A stretch of 64,000 nucleotides of DNA from the NCBI RefSeq assembly GCF_004795835.1, contig NZ_CP039249.1, positions 1 to 64,000 of the forward strand. The letters are read 5' to 3'. Shown here one piece after another: positions 1 through 8,109 of this stretch (the stretch's first letter is position 1; each line of letters starts with the position of its first letter). The translations under genes were made by a program, and so were the position numbers. Under the pieces are notes generated by a model. It searched no databases. It was not told the DNA's origin and saw only the letters and a program-made list of their open reading frames with translations. The DNA is from Sphingomonas sp. PAMC26645 (GTDB lineage Bacteria > Pseudomonadota > Alphaproteobacteria > Sphingomonadales > Sphingomonadaceae).

Positions 1-19
1 CTCGGGCGGGGTGCTTGTG

Positions 20-60
20 GGACTCCCTCCCCTAACCCCTCCCGCAGGCGGAGGGGGATT
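20..60. repeat. Family C palindromic repeat, right arm only
   Basis: The stretch matches the right arm of the family C elements at 14391-14495 and 17365-17471 (CCCTCCCCTAACCCCTCCCGC, then a GGAGGGG-like end). Its partner arm would lie to the left of the window. The rest of 1-160 shows no gene. Confidence 0.6.
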
Positions 61-197
61 GCGTGGTGATTGCGGTAGATGCGGGGGCTAGAACGCTCCT
101 GTGTTGGACGCGTAATACAGGGCATTTACCTGTGCGCCCCGTTGCTCTAGCTCTCCTCTCATGACCGATACCGCAGCGCCGTCCTACGCCCCCTCCT

Positions 198-2091
198 ATG
201 TCGACCCTGCCGCCCGCCGCGGCGGAATGGCGGCTCGTCCGGGGCGTGTGGAAGTTCCTCGTGGTGATCAAGGACGCGCTCGTCCTGATCGGGATGCTGT
301 TGTTCTTCGGCTCATATTCGCGGCGCTCAATGCGCGCAGGGTACGACGGCGATCAAGGACGGCGCCCTGGTGCTCGACCTCAACGGCTCGATCGTCGAGC
401 AGCCCGAGGAGCAGGCCGCGTTCGCCGCGCTGTCGGGGCAGAGCACGACTCGCCAGTTCCGGCTGCGCGACGTGTCCGCTCGATCGATACCGCGCGGACG
501 GATGCGCGGGTGAGGTTCTGGTGCTCGATCTCGACAGCTTCGGCGGCGCGTATCCGGCGGCGCTGGGCGAAGTCGCGATGCGCTGGCGCGGGTGCGCGCG
601 AGCGGCAAGCCGGTGCTCGCCTATGCGACCGCCTACACCGATGGCGGCTACCGACTCGCAGTCAACGCCAGCGAGGTCTGGGTCAATCCGCTGGGCGGCA
701 CGATCTTCATGGGTCCGGGCGGCAACCAGCTCTATTACAAGGGCCTGATCGACAAGCTCGGCGTCAACGCGCACGTCTACCGCGTCGGCCGCTACAAGTC
801 GTTCGTCGAGCCTTATACGCGGGCGAACCAGAGCGAGGACGCAAAAGCGGCTAGCACCGCGCTGTACGGCACGCTGTTCTCGCAGTGGCGCGAGGCGATC
901 GCGAAGGCTCGTCCAAGGCACAGATCGCACAGTTCATGAGCGCGCCGGACAAGGTGATCCTCGCGTCGAACGGCAACATCGCCGAGGCCAATCTGCGCGC
1001 AGGGATCGTCGACAAGCTCGGCGACCGTACCGCGTTCGGACGGCGCGTGGCCGAGATCGCCGGGTTCGACGCCAAGAAGCCCGCGGGCAATTACACCGCG
1101 ATCAAATACGACGCGTGGGTGAAGGCGAACCCGTTGCCGACCGCAGGCGACGCGATCGGCGTGCTGACGATCGCTGGTGAGATCGTCGACGGCGAGAGCG
1201 GCCCCGGCAAGGCGGCGGGCAAGACGATCGAGAAGGCGGTGCTCGACGGGCTCGCGAAGAAGACGCTGAAGGCGCTGGTTGTGCGCGTCGATTCGCCGGG
1301 CGGATCGGTGCTGGCGTCCGAGCAGATCCGGCTCGCGATCCTCGAGGCCAAGCGGCAGAAGCTGCCCGTGGTCGTGTCGATGGGTGGCCTGGCGGCGAGC
1401 GGCGGATACTGGGTGTCGACTCCGGCGGACGTGATCTTCGCCGAGCCGGGCACGATCACCGGCTCGATCGGTATCTTCGGTGTCGTGCCGACCTCGAGAA
1501 CGCGCTCGCGAAGATCGGCGTGACCAGCGACGGCGTGAAGACCACGCCGCTGTCGGGCCAGCCCGACATCACCGGCGGCACCACGCCAATGTTCGACGCC
1601 ATCGCGCAGGCGGGGATCGAGAATGGCTATCGCGAGTTCGTGAGCCGCGTGGCCGCATCGCGGAAGATGACGCCGGCGCGGGTCGACGAGATCGGCCAGG
1701 GCGCGTCTGGGACGGCGGCACTGCGCGCCAGATCGGACTGGTCGACCGGTTCGGCACGTTGCAGGACGCGATCGACGAGGCGGCCAAGCGCGCCAAGCTC
1801 GATCCGCCAAGGTGCATGCCGAGTATCTGGAGAAGAAGCCGGGCTTCCTCGCGACGATCGCGCAGGATTTCGGCAATGATGGTGACGACGACGCTGGCGG
1901 CGGCGATGCATTCGCGCATGTCGCGGCGGACCGGCGCCAGATGCTCGCGCGTGCGGTCGGTGACATGAAGCGGCTGGCGACGTCGGGCTCGATCCAGGCG
2001 CGCTGCCTGGAGTGCGGCGGGATGGGTCCGACGACGGCGGGCTTGGGCGATGCCAGCTGCTCGACCTGCTGCTGGCACGGATCGGTTCTGA
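198..2091 (+). pseudogene. sppA: Signal peptide peptidase SppA, 67K type, broken by about ten single-base losses
   Basis: Membrane-anchored serine protease of the SppA (S49) family, which degrades cleaved signal peptides in the cytoplasmic membrane. An N-terminal hydrophobic anchor (about residues 18-40) is followed by two S49 repeats. The first carries the conserved segment around YKGLIDKLGVNAHVYRVGRY (general-base Lys region). The second carries SMGGLAASGGYWVS, with the nucleophile serine, and GTITGSIGIFG. The protein can only be read by changing frame near 310, 337, 474, 514, 577, 906, 1493, 1702, 1806 and 2053. In every case one base, usually in a short G or C run, appears missing, and the protein similarity continues without loss on both sides. 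The end at 2091 assumes one further missing G near 2085; otherwise the frame runs into the next gene. Sequence error is more likely than true decay. Confidence 0.8.
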
Positions 2092-2134
2092 TGATGTCCC
2101 CGCGTCTCAGGCCGCAACTGGCAACGGCGGCGGG

Positions 2135-2688
2135 ATCGTCATTCGGGCCGCGGTCCCCGAGGATGCCGCGTCAATCGCGGCGATCTACGCGCCGCACGTG
2201 CTGGTCGGGACGGTGTCGTTCGAGACCGAGGCGCCCGATGCGCGGCAGATGCGCGGGCGGATGGCGGCGTCGGATGGGCTGTACCCGTGGCTGGTCGCGA
2301 CGATCGGTACAGAGGGTGGCGTGTTGGCGTACGCCTGTGCGTCCGCCTTCCACAAGCGCGAGGCGTACCGGTTCGCGTGCGAGACCACGGTGTACGTCGC
2401 GGATGCGGCGCAGCGGCAGGGTGCGGGGCGACTGTTGTACGAGGCGCTGATCGATACGCTGCGGGCGCAGGGGTTTACGCAGGCGATCGGGGCGATCGCG
2501 TTGCCGAACGATTCGTCGATCAAGCTGCATGAGGCTGTCGGGTTTCGCCGCGCGGGGTGTACCGGGAGGTCGGGTACAAGAACGGGCAATGGATCGATGT
2601 CGGGCACTGGCAGTGCACGTTGGCCGAACCTTCGACTCCGCCGGTCGAGCCGAAGCGGTTTGCGGATGTTGGTGTAGTGCGAGGGTGA
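2135..2688 (+). pseudogene. GNAT family N-acetyltransferase (phosphinothricin-acetyltransferase-like), frameshifted
   Basis: Gcn5-related acetyltransferase resembling the phosphinothricin/methionine-sulfone acetyltransferase group: N-terminal IVIRAAVPEDAASIAAIYAP, central FETEAPD and an acetyl-CoA loop around QRQGAGRLLYEALID. The C-terminal GFRRAG must be joined to VYREVGYKNGQWIDVGHWQ by restoring one G in the G run at 2554-2557; the corrected frame then stops at 2688. As written it has no in-frame start and is continuous with the last sppA frame. The start given is the first residue that looks like the family. An ATG at 2091, overlapping the presumed sppA stop, is a possible true start if another base is missing between. 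The acyl acceptor cannot be predicted. Confidence 0.7.
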
Positions 2689-2729
2689 TGTTTTCGCGCC
2701 TCATTCTAGAAGGCGCACACGAACACTCA

Positions 2730-2837
2730 CACCACCCCGGCGGAGGCCGGGGCCCAATTGGTGAGGTTATAGTAACGTAGCGCAGTCCGTCGTTGGCAAC
2801 GTCCCCCAATTGGGCCCCGGCCTTCGCCGGGGTGGTG
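2730..2837. repeat. Family A long inverted repeat, copy 1
   Basis: Outer arms CACCACCCCGGCGGAGGCCG and its near complement flank a core of about 45 bases. Left half is type a (AGGTTATAGTAACG), right half is type b read in reverse (GTTGGCAACGTCCCC). Together with copy B1 it fills the gap between the GNAT gene and the TRIC-like gene. Confidence 0.85.
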
Positions 2838-2927
2838 GAAGATCTAAGATGCTTCTACCGACCAGTAGAGATCAAGCCGACGAATTATGACCGTCGGCTC
2901 CAGTTCAACCGCTAGCCCGCTTTCCCT

Positions 2928-2983
2928 TGTTCTCCCGCGAAGGCGGGAGCCCAGACTGGATACCCGCCTTCGCAAGGAAACAT
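2928..2983. repeat. Family B double-hairpin repeat, copy 1
   Basis: Two adjacent self-complementary arms, CTCCCGCGAAGGCGGGAG and a slightly decayed CCCGCCTTCGCAAGG, are separated by CCCAGACTGG. Confidence 0.8.
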
Positions 2984-3000
2984 GGTGAGGGCGCGGGAAG

Positions 3001-3639
3001 TTAGCGGCGCCCACCATACGCAGGCAGCGCCAGATGAAAGCGGATCGCTGCCGCCCTCAACGTGAACCCTGCACTCGCCGCGATCACCGCCGCCAAAGCC
3101 AGCGGTACCCCCACCAACACCAACCCGACATAACTCGCCGCCGCCAGCGCCGCCGCGGTCACGTACAGTTCCGGTCGCATCAAAATCGACGCCTCACCCG
3201 CCAGAACGTCGCGGATGATGCCGCCGACGCACGCGGTCATCACCCCCATGAGCGCCGCCGGCACCGGTGGCACGCCGTAGCCGAGCGCCTTCGCCGCGCC
3301 GTACACCGCATACGCCGCCAGCCCGACCGCGTCGAACCAGCCGAGCGCCTCGTCTTTCCACCAGCGCTCGGGCGTCACCCAGATCAGCAGCGCCATGCCC
3401 AGGCACACGCTCGCGGCGCGCGCGTCATGCACCCAAAATACCGGCGCGCCGATCAGCAGGTCGCGCACGGTACCGCCGCCAACGCCGGTGATCAGCCCGA
3501 AGAACACGAGCGTCACGAACGTCTGGCCGCGCTTGGCCGCCGCTAGCGCCCCCGAGGCGGCAAACACCGCGAGACCGGCCAAGTCGAACCACGGCGCGGC
3601 GACGGGCAGGATCTCGACGGGCAAGGGCACGGGCAACAT
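3001..3639 (-). CDS. Trimeric intracellular cation channel (TRIC/UPF0126, YicG-like) family protein
   Basis: Integral membrane protein of about 212 residues with seven predicted hydrophobic segments. It has the internal duplication typical of bacterial TRIC (UPF0126) channels: each half carries a glycine-rich GG-x-x-RD-hydrophobic-L motif (TGVGGGTVRDLL in the first half, CVGGIIRDVL in the second). Family members conduct monovalent cations across the cytoplasmic membrane; the physiological role in bacteria is unclear. The open frame extends upstream to 3780, but the first 47 codons are arginine/proline-rich and lack family similarity, so the ATG at 3639 is preferred. Confidence 0.8.
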   Translation of the reverse strand: MLPVPLPVEILPVAAPWFDLAGLAVFAASGALAAAKRGQTFVTLVFFGLITGVGGGTVRDLLIGAPVFWVHDARAASVCLGMALLIWVTPERWWKDEALGWFDAVGLAAYAVYGAAKALGYGVPPVPAALMGVMTACVGGIIRDVLAGEASILMRPELYVTAAALAAASYVGLVLVGVPLALAAVIAASAGFTLRAAAIRFHLALPAYGGRR

Positions 3640-3836
3640 CGCGGCGGCGTAACCGGCCTGCCATCCAGCGTAAAGCGGGACCGTGGGATGACGTTGCTCG
3701 GGCCGAAAACGCGGTGGCTCGAATACGGGCCGCGAAGATGAACGCCAGCATGAACGCGGTGTTGTTTTTGGTTCATGCAACTGGCGCTATAGCGGCTTCG
3801 TTATACCAGCAGATCAATTCACTAGGGAGTTACATC

Positions 3837-4142
3837 ATGCGTAAGTTCATTCTGGCCATGGGCCTCGGCGCAATGGTCCTGCCGACCATGCTCGTCCCCG
3901 TGTCGGCAGCAGATGCACGTGATCGTCGCGAATGGCGTGGTCGCGACGGCCGCGTCTACTGCAAGAAGAGCAATGGCACGACCGGCACCATCATCGGCGG
4001 CGTCGGCGGCGCACTGCTCGGCCGCACGGTCGACACCCGCGGCGACCGCACGGTCGGCACGCTGGGCGGCGCCGTCCTCGGTGGCCTCGCCGGTCGCGCG
4101 ATCGACAAGGGCACGAGCAACAACAACCGCCGTTGCCGCTGA
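3837..4142 (+). CDS. Glycine-zipper 2TM domain protein, exported
   Basis: Protein of 101 residues with an N-terminal signal peptide (hydrophobic to about residue 25, cleavage near SAADA). Two small-residue helices follow, TGTIIGGVGGALLGR and TVGTLGGAVLGGLAGRAID, forming the glycine-zipper pattern of the Rickettsia 17 kDa antigen-like family of outer-membrane or periplasmic proteins. The ATG at 3837 is chosen because the signal peptide begins there; upstream in-frame ATGs would add a non-signal extension. A strong terminator follows at 4195. Function unknown. Confidence 0.75.
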   Translation: MRKFILAMGLGAMVLPTMLVPVSAADARDRREWRGRDGRVYCKKSNGTTGTIIGGVGGALLGRTVDTRGDRTVGTLGGAVLGGLAGRAIDKGTSNNNRRCR

Positions 4143-4194
4143 CACTCATCGGCGAAATCAATGCCGCTATTTCGGTAGTGGCGCGTTGTGGAAG

Positions 4195-4224
4195 GGCGTC
4201 GTGGGAAACCGCGGCGCCTTTTTT
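4195..4224 (+). terminator. Rho-independent terminator after the glycine-zipper gene
   Basis: A ten-pair stem (GGCGTCGTGG with CCGCGGCGCC, two G-T pairs) closes a GAAA tetraloop and is followed by TTTTTT. Confidence 0.85.
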
Positions 4225-4248
4225 CTTGTCCGATAAAGGATCAAAACG

Positions 4249-4677
4249 ATGACCACACGCAGCGGTTCGGCAAAGTATGAAGGCCTCGGCAAGGACGGCA
4301 AGGGTCATGTCTCGACGCAGTCGGGCGTGTTGTCCGACAGCCCCTACGGCTTCAACACACGGTTCGAGAACGAGCCCGGCACAAACCCCGAGGAGCTGAT
4401 CGCGGCCGCGCATGCATCGTGCTTCACGATGGCGCTGAGCTTCGCGCTCGCCGGCAAGGGGTATGAAGCCGGCACGCTCGAGACGTCCGCCAAGGTGACC
4501 CTCGACAAGGATGGCGACGGGTTCAAGATCACCAAGTCGGCGCTGACGCTCAACGCGAAGGTCGACGGCATCTCGAAGGAAGAGTTCGAGGCGATCGCCG
4601 CGGGCGCCAAGGCGAACTGCCCGGTGTCGAAGGTGCTCAACGCCGAGATCACGCTGGAGCACAATCTCGCCGCATAA
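4249..4677 (+). CDS. osmC: OsmC family peroxiredoxin
   Basis: Cytoplasmic thiol peroxidase of the OsmC/Ohr superfamily, which reduces organic and inorganic hydroperoxides. The 142 residues match the usual family length. Both redox-active cysteines are present: Cys58 in AAAHASCFTM (peroxidatic) and Cys124 in KANCPVSK. The N-terminal GSAKYEGLGKDGKG and SGVLSD.PYGFNTRFE segments point to the OsmC rather than the Ohr branch. Stands alone between terminators at 4195 and 4704. Confidence 0.88.
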   Translation: MTTRSGSAKYEGLGKDGKGHVSTQSGVLSDSPYGFNTRFENEPGTNPEELIAAAHASCFTMALSFALAGKGYEAGTLETSAKVTLDKDGDGFKITKSALTLNAKVDGISKEEFEAIAAGAKANCPVSKVLNAEITLEHNLAA

Positions 4678-4703
4678 CGACGAGTGCGTATTCGTGATCA
4701 GGA

Positions 4704-4732
4704 GGGCACGGTGGAAACGCCGGGCCCTTCTT
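4704..4732 (+). terminator. Terminator between osmC and the convergent small membrane protein gene
   Basis: GGGCACGGTG pairs with CGCCGGGCCC (one mismatch, one G-T) around a GAAA loop, followed by TTCTT; it lies against the stop codon of the convergent gene. Confidence 0.7.
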
Positions 4733-4735
4733 GCG

Positions 4736-4957
4736 TCAGATGATGCCGCCGCCGAGGCTGAGGCGGAGCGCGAAGATGATGATCAGGACGATGTTGAGGT
4801 TGCGACCGCCGGTGCTCGACGACAGCGCGCCGACCGCTGCGCCGACGATGCCGATCGGGATGACGAGCCAGTTCATCCAGCCGAGCAGCGGGATGAACGC
4901 GACGAGGCCAAGCACCAGGGTGACGAGGCCGATGAGGATCGAGACGATGTTCAGCAT
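4736..4957 (-). CDS. Small two- to three-helix membrane protein
   Basis: A 73-residue, highly hydrophobic protein: N-terminal helix VSILIGLVTLVLGLVAFIPL, a second helix WLVIPIGIVGAAVGAL, a short STGGRN turn and a third helix NIVLIIIFALRLSLGGGII. The composition and clean start at MLNIVSILIG support a real gene on the minus strand. Resembles small uncharacterised inner-membrane proteins of sphingomonads; no function can be assigned. Confidence 0.65.
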   Translation of the reverse strand: MLNIVSILIGLVTLVLGLVAFIPLLGWMNWLVIPIGIVGAAVGALSSSTGGRNLNIVLIIIFALRLSLGGGII

Positions 4958-5068
4958 AGGGTGGACATGGCGAGTCGGACCGGTTCGGGCAAGATCGGCG
5001 TCACGCGCTCGGTTGGGGACATGCGGAAAACGCTTTCTTCACTGCCTTTCGCGCATAGGATGGCGGTG

Positions 5069-5800
5069 ATGACTTTTACCTTGCGCCCCGCCCTGATCCT
5101 TTTGCCACTTGCGCTGGCCGCGTGCGGTCGGTCGTCGACCGACCAGCAGGATCTCAACAGCCTCGATGCCGAGCTGACCAATGGCGCGGTGCGCGATCCG
5201 GCGCTGACGTCGTCGCTGGGGGGGCAGATCATGGTCGATCCCCGGCTGGCGCAGTCGTCGAATACCGACGCGGTGCGACCGCCGCCCCGACCGGATAGTG
5301 GCGCGGTGCCGCCGGAAGGTCCTCTGAAGGCCGATCCGGTCGATCCGCGGACTCTCAAGCGCGCGCCGGCAGCGTCCAACGACTGTCCGGAGTGCAAGAC
5401 CGCGAACGGCGCGCTGACGCTGGGGGCACTGGCAGAGCGGCAGACGACGCCGGATGCGGGCGTTTGTGCGCAGAAGATCGGCTATTCGGCGGGGTGGGCT
5501 AACCGGCTGCCGGCGGACCTGCCGTTGTATCCGGCGGCGCGGTTGACCGAGGCTGCGGGGGCGGATCGGGACGGGTGTCGGTTGCGCGTCGTGAGTTTCG
5601 CGAGTGCTGCACCGATGCAGAAGATGCTCGACTGGTATTTTACGAAGGCTAGCGCAGCGGGGTATTCGGCTGGGCATAGCACGGACGGCAGGCAGCATGT
5701 GCTGGGCGGGGTTCGGGGGAATGACGCTTATGTGGTGTATGTGACGGCGCGGGCTGGTGGCGGGAGCGATGTGGATCTGGTTTCCAACGCTGGGCGGTGA
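5069..5800 (+). CDS. Putative lipoprotein, function unknown
   Basis: Protein of about 243 residues with a lipoprotein signal peptide: a hydrophobic stretch LILLPLALAAC ending in a lipobox cysteine followed by Gly-Arg. The middle is proline- and aspartate-rich and probably disordered. The C-terminal ~110 residues form a compact region with conserved-looking cysteines (ECKT, GVCAQKIGYS, DGCRLRV). The start at 5069 is preferred because AGGATGG lies about 8 bases upstream; an in-frame ATG at 5060 is the alternative. Probably anchored in the outer membrane. Confidence 0.6.
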   Translation: MTFTLRPALILLPLALAACGRSSTDQQDLNSLDAELTNGAVRDPALTSSLGGQIMVDPRLAQSSNTDAVRPPPRPDSGAVPPEGPLKADPVDPRTLKRAPAASNDCPECKTANGALTLGALAERQTTPDAGVCAQKIGYSAGWANRLPADLPLYPAARLTEAAGADRDGCRLRVVSFASAAPMQKMLDWYFTKASAAGYSAGHSTDGRQHVLGGVRGNDAYVVYVTARAGGGSDVDLVSNAGR

Positions 5801-5820
5801 GGGCGGATTGCGCTGAGATT

Positions 5821-5927
5821 CACCTCCCCGGCGAAGGCCGGGGTCCAGTTGGGGAACGTCGCTAACGAAGGACAGCGCTCCGTTATTGCCACCTTTCCAA
5901 CTGGGCCCCGGCCTTCGCCGGGGTGGT
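5821..5927. repeat. Family A long inverted repeat, copy 2
   Basis: Arms CCCCGGCGAAGGCCGGGG and its complement. Left half type b (GGGGAACGTCGCTAACG), right half type a in reverse (CGTTATTGCCACCTTTCC). Copies A2 and B2 fill the gap before crcB. Confidence 0.88.
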
Positions 5928-5956
5928 GGTGTGGGGCGGCGTCGTTTTCGCTCTCC

Positions 5957-6012
5957 TTGTTCTCCCGCGAAGGCGGGAGCCCAGACTGGGTCCCCGCCTT
6001 TGCGGGGAAACA
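5957..6012. repeat. Family B double-hairpin repeat, copy 2
   Basis: CTCCCGCGAAGGCGGGAG, CCCAGACTGGG, then CCCCGCCTTTGCGGGG; lies 30 bases from A2. Confidence 0.85.
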
Positions 6013-6087
6013 CGTACAGTGCGGCGCCGCATTCCCTCCCCTGCGGCGCACCTTTCCGTTTTGCCCGATACACGCTAGGGCGCGAGA

Positions 6088-6462
6088 ATGCTTCCCCTTC
6101 TCTATGTCATGGTCGGTGGTGCGGTCGGATCCGGCGCGCGCTATCTAACTGGCCGCGCGATGCTGTCGTTGCTGGGGCCTGACTATCCCTTTGGTACGCT
6201 TGCCGTGAATTTGATCGGTGGGTTGCTGATGGGGGTGCTGGTTGGCGTACTCGCCCGCAATACCGCGTCGGAAACGTGGCGGCTGTTGCTCGGCGTAGGC
6301 GTATTGGGGGGATTCACGACGTTTTCGGCGTTCTCGCTGGACGTCGTCACGATGATCGAGCGAGGCGCGATCGGCGTCGCGTTCGGGTATGTTTTGGTGT
6401 CGGTGATCGGTTCGGTCGCCGCGTTGTTCGCGGGTCTCTCCGCAGTAAGGGCCGTCGCATGA
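6088..6462 (+). CDS. crcB: Fluoride ion channel/exporter CrcB (Fluc)
   Basis: A 124-residue, four-helix membrane protein that works as a dual-topology dimer to release cytoplasmic fluoride. Family signatures are clear: GGAVGSGARY near the N-terminus, FGTLAVNLIGG in helix 2 (polar-track Asn) and GGFTTFSAFS in helix 3 (phenylalanine box and Thr/Ser). The stop overlaps the start of the pseudouridine synthase (ATGA), so the two genes are translationally coupled. No fluoride riboswitch was recognised in the short leader. Confidence 0.93.
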   Translation: MLPLLYVMVGGAVGSGARYLTGRAMLSLLGPDYPFGTLAVNLIGGLLMGVLVGVLARNTASETWRLLLGVGVLGGFTTFSAFSLDVVTMIERGAIGVAFGYVLVSVIGSVAALFAGLSAVRAVA

Positions 6463-7754
6463 CTGCGGGCAAAAGCGATAGCGATACGGGTTTTCGCGAG
6501 TTCAACGTCGGGTTCGACGATGACGGCATCCGGCTCGACCGGTGGTTCAAGCGGCATCTGCCCGACACGAGCTTCACGACGGTGGCGATGTGGGCGCGCA
6601 CCGGGCAGCTCCGCGTCGATGGCGCGCGCGCGACTCCGGGCGACCGGATCGCGGCGGGCCAGATGCTGCGCGTGCCGCCGCCCGAGGCCGACAAGGCCGC
6701 CGCCGACGTCGACAAGCCCAGGCGCGTCCGCGAACGCGTGATCCTGTCGGACGAGGAGACCGAACTCGCGCAGTCCATGGTCATCCACAAGGATTTCCAG
6801 GCGTTCGTGCTGAACAAGCCGCCGGGCCTGGCGACGCAGGGCGGGACCAAGACGACGCAGCATGTCGACGGGCTGCTCGACGGATTGCAGTACGACAACG
6901 AGGGTCGGCCGAAGCTGGTCCACCGGCTCGACAAGGATACGTCCGGCGCGCTGCTGGTGGCGCGCACGTCGCGGGCGGCGGCGTTCTTTGCGAAGGCGTT
7001 TTCGGGGCGGACCGCGCGGAAAGTCTATTGGGCGCTGGTGGTCGACGTGCCGTCGATCGAGGACGGCATGATCGAGCTGCCGATCGCGAAGCAGCCGGGC
7101 ACCGGCGGCGAGAAGATGCACGTCGACGAGGCCGAAGGCGCACCGGCGCGGACGCGCTACAGGGTGATCGAGCGGGCGGGCAACCGTGCGGCGTGGGTGG
7201 AATTGCAGCCGTTTACGGGGCGGACTCACCAGTTGCGCGTGCACATGGCGGCGATCGGGCATCCGATCGTCGGCGATGGGAAGTACGGCGGGGCTGCGGC
7301 GTTTTTGACCGGCGGGATCTCGCGGAAGATGCATTTGCACGCGCGGCGGATCAAGGTGGATCATCCGGATGGCGGGTCGATCGACGTCACCGCGGAACTG
7401 CCGACGCATTTCGCCGAGAGCCTCAAGCAATTGGGCTTCGAGGAGAAGCTGGGCGACGACCTGGTGCTCGACGAGAAGACCGCGCCGACGCGCGAGCAGA
7501 TGAAGTCGCGGGCCAAGGCGCATGCGAAGTCGGTGCGGAAAGACCGCAAGGGTGAGCGGCGTGGGCGTGGGGTTGTCGAGGAGAAGGTGACGGGCAAGCC
7601 TGCGCCGAAGACGGGTGGACCTCGGACCGGGGCTGGGTCGAAGTTCGGCGCGCCGCGGAGCGGGCCTCGGGTTGAAGGGGCCAAGCCGACTGGGCGCGGG
7701 CGTCCGGGTGGAGCTGGGAAGCCTGGGCCTCGGAGTGGGCCTGGGACGCGGTAA
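6459..7754 (+). CDS. RluA-family pseudouridine synthase (RluC/RluD type) with long basic tail
   Basis: Converts uridine to pseudouridine in rRNA. Residues 20-75 form an S4-like RNA-binding domain. The catalytic domain carries HRLDKDTSGALLVA with nucleophile Asp158 and the later GRTHQLRVHM motif. Total length is 431 residues against about 320 for RluC. The extra is a C-terminal tail from about residue 340, rich in Lys, Arg, Gly and Pro (GKPAPKTGG, GRGRPGGAGKPG) and surely disordered. Starts at the ATG overlapping the crcB stop. The exact target uridine cannot be told from sequence. Confidence 0.88.
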   Translation: MTAGKSDSDTGFREFNVGFDDDGIRLDRWFKRHLPDTSFTTVAMWARTGQLRVDGARATPGDRIAAGQMLRVPPPEADKAAADVDKPRRVRERVILSDEETELAQSMVIHKDFQAFVLNKPPGLATQGGTKTTQHVDGLLDGLQYDNEGRPKLVHRLDKDTSGALLVARTSRAAAFFAKAFSGRTARKVYWALVVDVPSIEDGMIELPIAKQPGTGGEKMHVDEAEGAPARTRYRVIERAGNRAAWVELQPFTGRTHQLRVHMAAIGHPIVGDGKYGGAAAFLTGGISRKMHLHARRIKVDHPDGGSIDVTAELPTHFAESLKQLGFEEKLGDDLVLDEKTAPTREQMKSRAKAHAKSVRKDRKGERRGRGVVEEKVTGKPAPKTGGPRTGAGSKFGAPRSGPRVEGAKPTGRGRPGGAGKPGPRSGPGTR

Positions 7755-7778
7755 TTGATGCTCTTCGGCTGACGCGTG

Positions 7779-7842
7779 CCCTCACCCTTCCCACGGCCGA
7801 GCGGCCGCGGGCCCCTTCCCTCTCCCCTGAGGGGAGAGGGGG
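7779..7842. repeat. Family D repeat, short copy
   Basis: CCCTCACCCTTCCCACGGC, a GCGGCCGC-centred hairpin, GGGCCCCTTCCCTCTCCCC and TGAGGGGAGAGGG. It matches the right half of the D copies at 13087 and 31729. Confidence 0.75.
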
Positions 7843-7877
7843 AAGTAGGTCGGTTAGGCGGTCATCTCACTTTTGGC

Positions 7878-7983
7878 GCCACCCCGGCGAAGGCCGGGGC
7901 CCAGTTGGGAAACGTTTCTAACGAAGGACGGCGCTTCATTATTGCCACCTTTCCAACTGGGCCCCGGCCTTCGCCGGGGTGGC
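7878..7983. repeat. Family A long inverted repeat, copy 3
   Basis: Type b half on the left (GAAACGTTTCTAACG) and type a half reversed on the right (ATTATTGCCACCTTTCC). The 355-base gap 7755-8109 is entirely made of repeats D1, A3 and B3. Confidence 0.88.
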
Positions 7984-8019
7984 GGTTTGAGGTGGTTGGC
8001 CGCACCTTGCCCCCAAGCC

Positions 8020-8099
8020 GTTCCCCCGCGAAGGCGGGGGTCCAGGGGCCACGACCGTAACGCTGCTTGATCCCTGGGCCCCCGCCTTCGCGGGGGAAC
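8020..8099. repeat. Family B repeat, copy 3, long-spacer variant
   Basis: GTTCCCCCGCGAAGGCGGGG and its complement, with CCAGGGGCC / CCCTGGGCC inside the arms and about 25 bases of loop. Confidence 0.85.
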
Positions 8100-8109
8100 T
8101 AGTCGCGCC

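Noticed and set aside
198..2091. sppA as a genuine pseudogene
   Set aside because: Uniform one-base losses without stops or drift fit sequence error better; kept as a broken gene only because the given sequence cannot be translated.
5821..6012. Family A/B repeats as ordinary terminators
   Set aside because: They lack T runs, occur in all orientations to flanking genes and share internal sequence; they may stop transcription incidentally but are repeats first.
6013..6087. Fluoride riboswitch before crcB
   Set aside because: The leader is short and lacks the conserved pseudoknot sequence elements I would expect.
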